Source: CAKZSU01 sp044223895 (GTDB taxonomy: Bacteria > Patescibacteriota > Microgenomatia > UBA10105 > UBA927). From it: DNA of 23,371 bases. Within the stretch, counting starts at the first letter, position 1. Every line of letters begins with the position of its first letter. The stretch spans positions 1 to 23,371 of the forward strand of contig JBGALL010000024.1 of assembly GCA_044223895.1 (NCBI GenBank). Reading direction: 5' to 3'. This document shows, one piece after another, positions 1-5,373 of the stretch. Position numbers and translations under genes: made by a program. A model generated the notes under the pieces. The model did no database searches and was not told the origin of the DNA. It was given only the letters and a program-made list of their open reading frames with translations.

Positions 1-171
1 TTGCTACAACGGAGATTATCAGTAGGATATGCAAGAGCCGCAAGAATTTTAGATCAATTAGAAGAGGCTGGTGTTATTAGTCCTGGTGAAGGTAGTAAAC
101 CTCGAGATGTACTTATAAAGAGTTATGAAGACTTTGTTGCTATGCAGCAATCATCAGAGTCTGGTGAATAG
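1..171 (+). CDS. ftsK: FtsK/SpoIIIE DNA translocase, C-terminal end (partial)
   Basis: The reading frame is open from base 1 and ends at TAG 169-171, giving 56 residues. They form the end of the FtsK gamma winged-helix domain, seen in RRLSVGYARAARILDQLEEA followed by GVISPGEGSKPRDVL. In FtsK this domain reads polar DNA motifs and steers the hexameric motor that pumps the chromosome through the closing division septum. The motor and membrane domains lie upstream, outside the window. The last 12 or so residues are a polar tail. The family call is secure because this motif is highly conserved. Whether the upstream part is intact cannot be seen. Confidence 0.93.
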   Translation: MLQRRLSVGYARAARILDQLEEAGVISPGEGSKPRDVLIKSYEDFVAMQQSSESGE

Positions 172-229
172 ATAAACTGAATTTTTACTTCTTATTTTCT
201 ATTGCTGAATAACTCTCAACGGGTAACTA

Positions 230-235
230 TACAAT
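230..235 (+). promoter_or_regulatory. -10 element close to the RodZ-like gene start
   Basis: TACAAT lies 10 bases before the ATG at 246, and no Shine-Dalgarno sequence stands in between. No good -35 box is visible at the usual distance. If it is a promoter, the mRNA leader would be about 3-5 bases. The hexamer is the same as those ahead of the T-box (3026) and the DUF2130 gene (21285). Confidence 0.4.
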
Positions 236-245
236 TCCTAACTTT

Positions 246-884
246 ATGAAAACACTTGGTGAGATGCTAAAAGAAAAACGGACAGCCAAAGGCCTTAGCC
301 TGGAGCAAGTAGAAACCGAAACAAAAATTCGCAAGAAATTTTTGGTAGATATAGAATCGGATAACTATAATAACCTTCCATCTCAAGCCTATACAAAAGG
401 CTTTATAAAAAATTACAGTGAATATTTAGGCTTAAACAGTCGGACGATGATGGCTTTTTTTCGTCGTCAGACAGAAGAAGCCTCTCGATCTAGTATCCTC
501 CCTAAAGGAGTAACAGAACCTATAAATAAACCACGGTACGTATTAACTCCAAGTAGATTTATCTCATTTCTTTTTTTTGGATTATTAATAATGTTTTTGA
601 TATATTTTGGAGTTCAATACAGAAAATTGCAGATTCCCCCAACGGTTACCCTAGAATCTCCCAAAGACCACAGCGTGACAACGAGTAAGCGAGTAGATGT
701 TACCGGTACAACTGATTCTGATGCCACGGTAAGTATTAATGGAATTGGTGTTTTAGTGAGGAGTGATGGGAAATTCTTTGATCAGGTCGCTTTATTCCCT
801 GGGCAAAACACGATCACTATTGTAGTCACTTCAAGATATGGAAAATCTACAACAATAACCCGGGAAGTTACCGCACAAGATTAG
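246..884 (+). CDS. RodZ-like HTH membrane protein
   Basis: This 212-residue protein has three parts. Residues 1-75 form a Cro/RodZ-type helix-turn-helix (GEMLKEKRTAKGLSLEQVE at the start, then PSQAYTKGFIKNY). A single hydrophobic helix follows at about 103-122 (FISFLFFGLLIMFLIYF). Residues 128-210 form an exported beta-rich Ig-like domain (PTVTLESPKDHSV, then DSDATVSINGIGV). This is the layout of RodZ, which ties the MreB cytoskeleton to the wall synthesis machinery. In this family the HTH usually contacts protein rather than DNA. The outer domain resembles the glucodextranase-B/Ig-like domains common in Gram-positive and CPR homologues. No mreB lies in the window, so the cellular partner is not shown. 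The gene follows ftsK by 74 bases, and its start rests on a close upstream -10 rather than a ribosome binding site. Confidence 0.8.
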   Translation: MKTLGEMLKEKRTAKGLSLEQVETETKIRKKFLVDIESDNYNNLPSQAYTKGFIKNYSEYLGLNSRTMMAFFRRQTEEASRSSILPKGVTEPINKPRYVLTPSRFISFLFFGLLIMFLIYFGVQYRKLQIPPTVTLESPKDHSVTTSKRVDVTGTTDSDATVSINGIGVLVRSDGKFFDQVALFPGQNTITIVVTSRYGKSTTITREVTAQD

Positions 885-892
885 AATAAATA

Positions 893-908
893 ACTATCAA
901 TTGATAGT
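893..908. repeat. 16-bp perfect palindrome
   Basis: ACTATCAATTGATAGT is a perfect inverted repeat with no spacer. It lies between the RodZ-like gene and the promoter at 921-949. No T-run follows, so it is a poor terminator. Its position 12 bases upstream of a -35 box would suit an operator for a dimeric regulator, but this is inference only. Confidence 0.45.
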
Positions 909-920
909 CGTAATCAGGGA

Positions 921-949
921 TTGTCAAAGCTAATAAAAATCTTCATAAT
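921..949 (+). promoter_or_regulatory. Sigma-70-type promoter for the 959 gene pair
   Basis: The -35 box is TTGTCA (921-926), the spacer is 17 bases, and the -10 box is CATAAT (944-949). Each hexamer matches the consensus at 5 of 6 positions. The predicted start of transcription, about 955-957, lies only 2-4 bases before the ATG at 959, so the transcript should be almost leaderless. The 16-bp palindrome lies just upstream. Confidence 0.6.
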
Positions 950-958
950 GATATAACT

Positions 959-1216
959 ATGGAACCTGTCCAAATTGTTATTATCGCAGTTTCAATACTT
1001 CTTACGACATTATTTCTCGCCCTTGGTGTTCAAGTCTGGTTTATTCTCAAAGAGATCAGAGGAAGTATGCAACGAGTAAATAAAATGCTTGATGATGCAG
1101 GAAAGGTAACTGGAGCAGTCGGAGAAGGTGTCAGTAATATGACTGGATTAGTGAATGGACTCAAAGCGGGTCTTTCTATAGCTACATCTCTTAGAAAAAA
1201 AGGAGATGAATCATGA
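959..1216 (+). CDS. Small membrane-anchored protein, DUF948-like
   Basis: The product has 85 residues. An N-terminal transmembrane helix at about 5-28 (IVIIAVSILLTTLFLALGVQVWF) is followed by an amphipathic stretch (REIRGSMQRVNKMLDDA-like) and a glycine-rich segment. This matches the general form of DUF948-type small proteins that often pair with YtxH-like genes, but no diagnostic motif is present. The stop codon overlaps the next start (ATGA at 1213-1216), so the two genes are probably translationally coupled and work together. The function is unknown. No Shine-Dalgarno sequence precedes the ATG. Confidence 0.7.
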   Translation: MEPVQIVIIAVSILLTTLFLALGVQVWFILKEIRGSMQRVNKMLDDAGKVTGAVGEGVSNMTGLVNGLKAGLSIATSLRKKGDES

Positions 1217-1602
1217 GCAACAATAATCATCCTGATGGAAAGTTTTTATTTGGATTTTTTCTCGGTGGCATTATAGGTGCGTTAACAATTTTTTTCTTGG
1301 GTACAAAAGAAGGAAAAAAAACGGGGAAGATCCTTGAAGAAAAGGGGAAAGATTTCCTTGATGAATTACAAGATAAAGTTGACGAATTAGAAACACAGGG
1401 AAAAGAATTGGCTAAAAAAGGAGAAGAGCTAAAAGAAAAAGTTGTTGAACAAATGGAAGATAAAAAAGAAACGGTGACCAAAGAAGCTGCTGTAAAACTA
1501 GATACGGCATTAGCTCATATAGAAGCTCTTCAAGAACATGGCCGAGAGACGACTGCTACGCTACGTAAACGACTCTTCAAAAATGTCCCCAAGAAGAAAT
1601 AA
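1213..1602 (+). CDS. YtxH-like membrane-anchored coiled-coil protein
   Basis: The product has 129 residues. A glycine-rich membrane helix near residues 11-30 (FLFGFFLGGIIGALTIFFLG) is followed by TKEGKKTGK, a typical YtxH-type junction. A long Lys/Glu-rich coiled coil then runs to the end (roughly 40-115). YtxH-like proteins are small stress-linked membrane proteins without a defined biochemical role. A good ribosome binding site (AAGGAG, about 7 bases before the ATG) is present, and the start overlaps the previous stop, so it is cotranscribed with the gene at 959. Its role is unknown, but an envelope location is well supported by the helix. Confidence 0.72.
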   Translation: MSNNNHPDGKFLFGFFLGGIIGALTIFFLGTKEGKKTGKILEEKGKDFLDELQDKVDELETQGKELAKKGEELKEKVVEQMEDKKETVTKEAAVKLDTALAHIEALQEHGRETTATLRKRLFKNVPKKK

Positions 1603-1611
1603 TTTTGTTGC

Positions 1612-1640
1612 TTGTCACATTCTTCTAAGTCTACTAATAT
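1612..1640 (+). promoter_or_regulatory. Sigma-70-type promoter for the 1662 gene
   Basis: TTGTCA (1612-1617), a 17-base spacer and TAATAT (1635-1640). Transcription would begin near 1647, leaving about 15 untranslated bases with no Shine-Dalgarno sequence. This separates the 1662 gene from the preceding membrane protein pair. Confidence 0.6.
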
Positions 1641-1661
1641 ACATCAAATTATATCAATGAT

Positions 1662-3014
1662 ATGGCTGAAACTATCCGTCCGTCTTCTGAGCTTGTCCTT
1701 AAACTAGATTCGGTTGATTTTCTACCACGACCGTTACAGGTAGAAATTAGTGTTGAAAAACCTGAAGGAGACATGTATCTGGGATTTGATGAACATAAAC
1801 TTCCTGATTTTCTTCAAAAGATATTTGTTATTTACGATCCCATAACCGGTCTGAAGAATGACAATTTCTTCGCAAAACAAGATCGCTCTAAAGATACAAA
1901 CGAAGAAAAAATTATTCAAATCCTCGACGGTCTTCCTGGTCAATGGACGAATGGAGATAAACCACATCCAACACACAATAAAAAAAATGTCGAAATTATC
2001 AGTGACTATGTAAGTAAAAATGAACCCATACCTTTTTTATCAGTGATTGGTACGATGTTGCATCCGGCAGCTGACGCTGTCGAAAAAGAAGAATCAGGGT
2101 TGACTGGCTCTTTGATGGTTAATCGCCTTTATCAGCTAGATACCTTAGTCCGCGCCTATCATGAGCCTGGAATAGAATTAACTTTACTTGCAGATGACTG
2201 GGTGTCCCACTATTTTTTTGATCCTACTGCAGATGCAAATGCTGTGGAAGCTTCTCAGGTAGCCTATATGCAATCCTTGCAAACCGTAGTTTCTGTCTAT
2301 GAAAAGTTGTACGGGAAAAGAATTATTAATTTTGTAACCGAAAGTGAGCTATATTCATCAAGGGGAATTTCCTATGAAACTTACAAACAACAGGCTGATA
2401 AATTTCAGCCGGTATTTACTACCTATTTAAACGAGACTGATCTATTAGTAGAAAATTATTCACCTGAAGATGCTGATCATTATATTAATGTGAGCCAGTT
2501 GGATGAGGATTTGGCTGATATTGGTTGGAAAGGTTCTATCCCTAAATCGATGAGAGATTTCTATAAACAAAGAATGAAGTTAAGTGGACAATATCAAACA
2601 GAAGTTTCAGACCAAGAAATGAATGAAGCACTTGGGCGATGGTTTGCTTCGACGTTAACCAAACGTGTACTCGGAGGAATAAAACTAGCTATGAACGATA
2701 AACCATTTCTCAGAGTTAGTTTTGTTCAGCAGCCACCGGGTGCCGCACCAGAGTTTTCGTATGGCTGGGGAATTTCTGCCCATCCACGATCGAGTAATTT
2801 TTCTACCACTCAAACAACCCCTCCATGGCGCGGTGTAGGTATCATTCTGGAGGAGAGAAATAAATTAAAACTACAAATTCTTCCTACAACAATAGATTTA
2901 GCCACTGTACTAGATCCTGAAACTGGGAGATTAAGACACAAAGGTGTTTATCAAGCTAGATTGAAAGTTAATGGTATAGATCTAGTAACTATACCTATTT
3001 GTGTCAAAAATTAA
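1662..3014 (+). CDS. Uncharacterised protein, possible distant DIT1/PvcA-like isocyanide synthase
   Basis: This 450-residue soluble protein has no signal peptide or membrane helix and I do not recognise it firmly. Its central and C-terminal parts recall the DIT1/PvcA isocyanide-synthase family, which converts the amino group of Tyr or Trp to an isonitrile. Residues 152-182 read LYQLDTLVRAYHEPGIELTL then LADDW, like the family's helix, 'Y.PG' and 'sDG' segment. A helix ending AYMQSLQTVVSVYEKL follows at 201-216. Residues 349-354 (FLRVSF) and 386-393 (TPPWRGVG) resemble the family's 'iRlSi' and 'TPWHgv' strands. The N-terminal 120 residues have no match I can name. These are motif resemblances from memory, not an alignment, and the key histidine of the TPWH motif is arginine here. 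The gene has its own promoter and stands alone before the alaS T-box, with no recognisable biosynthetic partner such as a 2-oxoglutarate-dependent oxygenase nearby. The protein is certainly coding; the function is tentative. Confidence 0.35.
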   Translation: MAETIRPSSELVLKLDSVDFLPRPLQVEISVEKPEGDMYLGFDEHKLPDFLQKIFVIYDPITGLKNDNFFAKQDRSKDTNEEKIIQILDGLPGQWTNGDKPHPTHNKKNVEIISDYVSKNEPIPFLSVIGTMLHPAADAVEKEESGLTGSLMVNRLYQLDTLVRAYHEPGIELTLLADDWVSHYFFDPTADANAVEASQVAYMQSLQTVVSVYEKLYGKRIINFVTESELYSSRGISYETYKQQADKFQPVFTTYLNETDLLVENYSPEDADHYINVSQLDEDLADIGWKGSIPKSMRDFYKQRMKLSGQYQTEVSDQEMNEALGRWFASTLTKRVLGGIKLAMNDKPFLRVSFVQQPPGAAPEFSYGWGISAHPRSSNFSTTQTTPPWRGVGIILEERNKLKLQILPTTIDLATVLDPETGRLRHKGVYQARLKVNGIDLVTIPICVKN

Positions 3015-3022
3015 GAGTTTTG

Positions 3023-3031
3023 TGATACAAT
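3023..3031 (+). promoter_or_regulatory. Extended -10 promoter of the alaS T-box transcript
   Basis: TGATACAAT combines the extended TGN motif with a TACAAT hexamer. No convincing -35 box is present, as is usual for extended -10 promoters. Transcription would start near 3038, a few bases before stem I of the T-box. The 12-mer TTGTGATACAAT recurs exactly at 21279-21290. Confidence 0.6.
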
Positions 3032-3039
3032 AGTGTTGC

Positions 3040-3280
3040 CTTGATTGGGAAAAGGAAAATACATTTCATTTTAGAGAGTTACCGGATGGTGAAAGGTAAT
3101 ATGAAATTATTTTTCGGCCGCCCAGGAGCATTCCCGACGAAAAAGTTTAGAAATAAAAGGAAGTCGGGACGGGTCAGCCCGAGATAGCTATAAATGAGAT
3201 CAAAGTAAGGTGGTACCACCCTTCATCAGAAGAGTCCTTACATAAATAGAATTATTTCTATTCGTGTAAGGGCTTTTTTT
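3040..3280 (+). promoter_or_regulatory. T-box riboswitch controlling alaS
   Basis: This is a complete tRNA-sensing leader. Stem I contains helix ATTTCAT/ATGAAAT (3063-3069 with 3101-3107), the AGAGAG bulge (3073-3078), helix TTACC/GGTAA (3079-3083 with 3095-3099) and the conserved GGATGGTG distal loop. Its lower helix is TTGGGAA/TTCCCGA (3045-3051 with 3131-3137). Small hairpins follow (CGGG-TCAG-CCCG at 3170-3181). The T-box bulge TGGTACC (3211-3217) lies in an antiterminator closed by GTAAGG/CCTTAC (3205-3210 with 3236-3241). The competing terminator is 3233-3242 with 3265-3274. T-boxes let uncharged tRNA bind the specifier and the NCCA bulge, which blocks the terminator. Transcription of alaS should therefore rise when alanine or charged tRNA-Ala is scarce. 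Confidence 0.93.
3233..3280 (+). terminator. Regulated intrinsic terminator of the T-box
   Basis: A 10-bp stem (AGTCCTTACA with TGTAAGGGCT, one U-G pair) encloses an inner helix, AATAGAA/TTCTATT (3245-3251 with 3256-3262), around a TTAT loop. Seven T residues follow at 3274-3280. CCTTAC at 3236-3241 is shared with the antiterminator, so the two folds exclude each other. Confidence 0.92.
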
Positions 3281-3321
3281 ATGGCCGCCGTCGCAAAGCT
3301 TTGGCAGCCGAAGGAGGATTT

Positions 3322-4329
3322 ATGAATTCAACAGACGTTCGTAAAAAATATCTAGAGTTTTTCAAAAAACAGGGTCACGCAGAAATCCCTTCTGCTCCAT
3401 TGGTACCTGAAAACGATCCAACCACCTTATTCAATAGTTCTGGAATGCAACCTCTCGTCCCATATCTTTTAGGGGAAAAACATCCTGCAGGAAAACGGCT
3501 TGTAAACAGCCAAAAAGCCATACGTTTACAAGATATTGAAGAGGTAGGTGATAATCGCCACACGACTTTTTTTGAAATGTTAGGAAATTGGTCTCTTGGA
3601 GATTATTTCAAAAAAGAACAATTACCATGGGTATTTACCTTTTTAACCCAAGAAATAGGATTGGATCCACAACGATTGTTTGTTACTGTTTTTGAAGGCA
3701 ATGATTCTGTTCCAAAAGATACTGAATCGATTCAACTCTGGAAAGAAATTTTTTCAACTGTTGGGATTGATGCTAAAGAAGGAGAAAGAATTTTTGCTTA
3801 CCCAGCAAAGAAAAATTGGTGGAGTCGATCAGGAGAACCTGAAAAAATGCCACCAGGAGAACCTGGGGGACCAGATAGTGAGATCTTCTTTGATTTCGGA
3901 GCAGACTTAAAACTTCATGAACAATCAGAATGGAAAGACGAGCCGTGTCATCCAAATTGCGATTGTGGCCGTTTTATGGAAATTGGAAATTCTGTGTTTA
4001 TGCAATATCAAAAACAAGAAGACGGCAGTCTCAAAGAATTACCCCAAAAAAATGTTGATTTTGGTGGAGGATTAGAACGTATTGTTGCTGCCTCAAATAA
4101 TAATTCAGACGTGTTTACAACTGATTTTTTTATAGAAATTATTCATGAGTTAGAAAAAGAATCAGGCTTTCCTTATAACAAGGATAATAAAACAACCAAA
4201 GCAATGAGAATTGTTGCCGATCATCTTCGTGCTGCGACTATGTTAATAGTTGATGGTGTTATTCCATCGAATAAGACTCAAGGGTATGTGAAGTGTCGTA
4301 AAAATGATGGAGCTAAATGTAGGAAATAA
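3322..4329 (+). CDS. alaS: Alanyl-tRNA synthetase, catalytic part (frameshifted 5' fragment)
   Basis: This fragment holds the class II catalytic core that forms Ala-AMP and charges tRNA-Ala in the cytosol. The start at 3322 is set by AAGGAGG (3311-3317) five bases upstream and by the family's opening (STDVRKKYLEFFKKQGH). Motif 2 is seen as DIEEVGDNRHTTFFEMLGNW and motif 3 as FGGGLERI. A cysteine cluster (EPCHPNCDCGRF) lies between them. The frame continues through ADHLRAATMLIVDGVIPSN to GYV at 4288, where family members continue with an RRLIRRA-type helix. Here the frame reads KCRKNDGAKCRK and stops at 4327-4329. The rest of the synthetase continues in the next frame from about 4292. The gene is controlled by the T-box directly upstream. 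The lesion is a frameshift, real or a sequence error, or else a natural split into two chains. Confidence 0.9.
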   Translation: MNSTDVRKKYLEFFKKQGHAEIPSAPLVPENDPTTLFNSSGMQPLVPYLLGEKHPAGKRLVNSQKAIRLQDIEEVGDNRHTTFFEMLGNWSLGDYFKKEQLPWVFTFLTQEIGLDPQRLFVTVFEGNDSVPKDTESIQLWKEIFSTVGIDAKEGERIFAYPAKKNWWSRSGEPEKMPPGEPGGPDSEIFFDFGADLKLHEQSEWKDEPCHPNCDCGRFMEIGNSVFMQYQKQEDGSLKELPQKNVDFGGGLERIVAASNNNSDVFTTDFFIEIIHELEKESGFPYNKDNKTTKAMRIVADHLRAATMLIVDGVIPSNKTQGYVKCRKNDGAKCRK

Positions 4330-5155
4330 TCAACATTTTTCAAAGAAAATTCTTCACATTATTGGAGAAACATATAAAGATGCCTATCCTGAGCTTAATC
4401 CTAATTTAACAGAGAACTTTATTAAATATGAGCTTACCTTAACTGAGGAGATTGAGAAATTTGAAAGAGCCATACATAAAGGAACGCAAATGCTAACTAA
4501 ACAAGAAAAACTAACAGGAAAAGTCGCTTTTGATTTATATCAAAATTTTGGTTTTCCTTGGGAATTATCTTTAGAAATGGCTCAAGAGATGGGGAAAACG
4601 ATAGATTATGAAGAATATGAATCAGAGTTTGAAAAACACAAACAAAAATCTCGTATGGCAGCGGCAGGAATGTTTAAAGGGGGATTGGCTGATCATAGTG
4701 AAGAAACAACGAGACTTCATACTGCTCATCATCTATTCCTGGCAGCACTTCAAAAAGTTGTTGACCCAGAAATCCGTCAGAAAGGAAGTAATATTACGGC
4801 AGAGCGATTACGCATTGACGTTAATTTGAATAGAAAGTTAACCGAAGAGGAAATTAGGAGGATTGAAGATTTAGTGAATGAAAAAATTGCTGAACATTTA
4901 CCAGTCGTTCGTATTGATATGGACAAAGCCGAAGCTGAAAAAATAGGAGCTCAAATGGAATTCGGTAAGAAATATCCTGACAAAGTGAGTGTCTATTTTG
5001 TCGGTTCTCAAAAAGAATATTTTTCAGCAGAATTCTGTGGTGGACCTCATGTAACCAATACCCAAGATATCGGAAGTGGTGGGAAGAAATTTAAGATTCT
5101 TAAAGAAGAAAATATAGGTAGTGGAATAAAACGGTTTAAAGCAGTATTAGTATAA
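4304..5155 (+). CDS. alaS: Alanyl-tRNA synthetase, tRNA-recognition and editing part (3' fragment)
   Basis: The second piece of alaS has 283 residues from the first ATG, and the frame is open from 4292. It carries the helical tRNA-recognition region (AYPELNPNLTENF, then FDLYQNFGFPWELSLEMA) and goes straight to FKGGLADHSEETTRLHTAHH, the first half of the editing site. CGGPHV follows near the end. HxxxH and CxxxH are the zinc and editing ligands that clear Ser or Gly mischarged on tRNA-Ala. The beta-barrel usually found before the editing domain and the C-terminal C-Ala domain are both absent, so the two pieces together total only about 615 residues against about 876 in E. coli. No ribosome binding site precedes the ATG pair at 4304-4309. 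Separate translation would therefore be weak, which favours a frameshift within one gene. Confidence 0.88.
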   Translation: MMELNVGNNQHFSKKILHIIGETYKDAYPELNPNLTENFIKYELTLTEEIEKFERAIHKGTQMLTKQEKLTGKVAFDLYQNFGFPWELSLEMAQEMGKTIDYEEYESEFEKHKQKSRMAAAGMFKGGLADHSEETTRLHTAHHLFLAALQKVVDPEIRQKGSNITAERLRIDVNLNRKLTEEEIRRIEDLVNEKIAEHLPVVRIDMDKAEAEKIGAQMEFGKKYPDKVSVYFVGSQKEYFSAEFCGGPHVTNTQDIGSGGKKFKILKEENIGSGIKRFKAVLV

Positions 5156-5157
5156 AT

Positions 5158-5334
5158 ATGATACCCAGTGTCGATTATTCTAGAAAAAAGTCTTTCAAAC
5201 CTCCGTGGTGGTTTTTTGCTGGCTGGGGAATTCTTGTTGCGGTTAAATTTGCTGTTCAATTAGCCTATCAACCGGAAATTATTGAAGGATGGAAAAAATA
5301 TTACGAACTTTCTATTGCTCCACTTTTCCGTTAA
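5158..5334 (+). CDS. Small single-pass membrane protein (58 residues)
   Basis: The ATG at 5158 begins 2 bases after the alaS stop, and TAA is at 5332-5334. The product starts MIPSVDYSRKKSFKPPWWFF and continues with a hydrophobic helix (AGWGILVAVKFAVQLAY, about residues 21-37). A short charged tail ends APLFR. The layout is a basic N terminus, a PPWWFFAGWG interfacial segment and one membrane helix. The close spacing suggests cotranscription with alaS. The function is not recognised. Support comes from the clean membrane-helix pattern and its fit exactly between two genes. Confidence 0.6.
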   Translation: MIPSVDYSRKKSFKPPWWFFAGWGILVAVKFAVQLAYQPEIIEGWKKYYELSIAPLFR

Positions 5335-5335
5335 G

Positions 5336-5364
5336 TTGCGTCCACACAACGAGACTGTTACTAT
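5336..5364 (+). promoter_or_regulatory. Candidate promoter for the 5374 gene
   Basis: TTGCGT (5336-5341), a 17-base spacer and TACTAT (5359-5364). The -10 box ends 9 bases before the ATG at 5374, so the predicted leader is 2-3 bases. No Shine-Dalgarno sequence is present. Confidence 0.45.
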
Positions 5365-5373
5365 GGTTCTATT

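Noticed and set aside
3301..3321. Upstream extension of alaS from a TTG at 3301
   Set aside because: The ribosome binding site AAGGAGG lies inside the extension and fits the ATG at 3322, which matches the normal AlaRS start.
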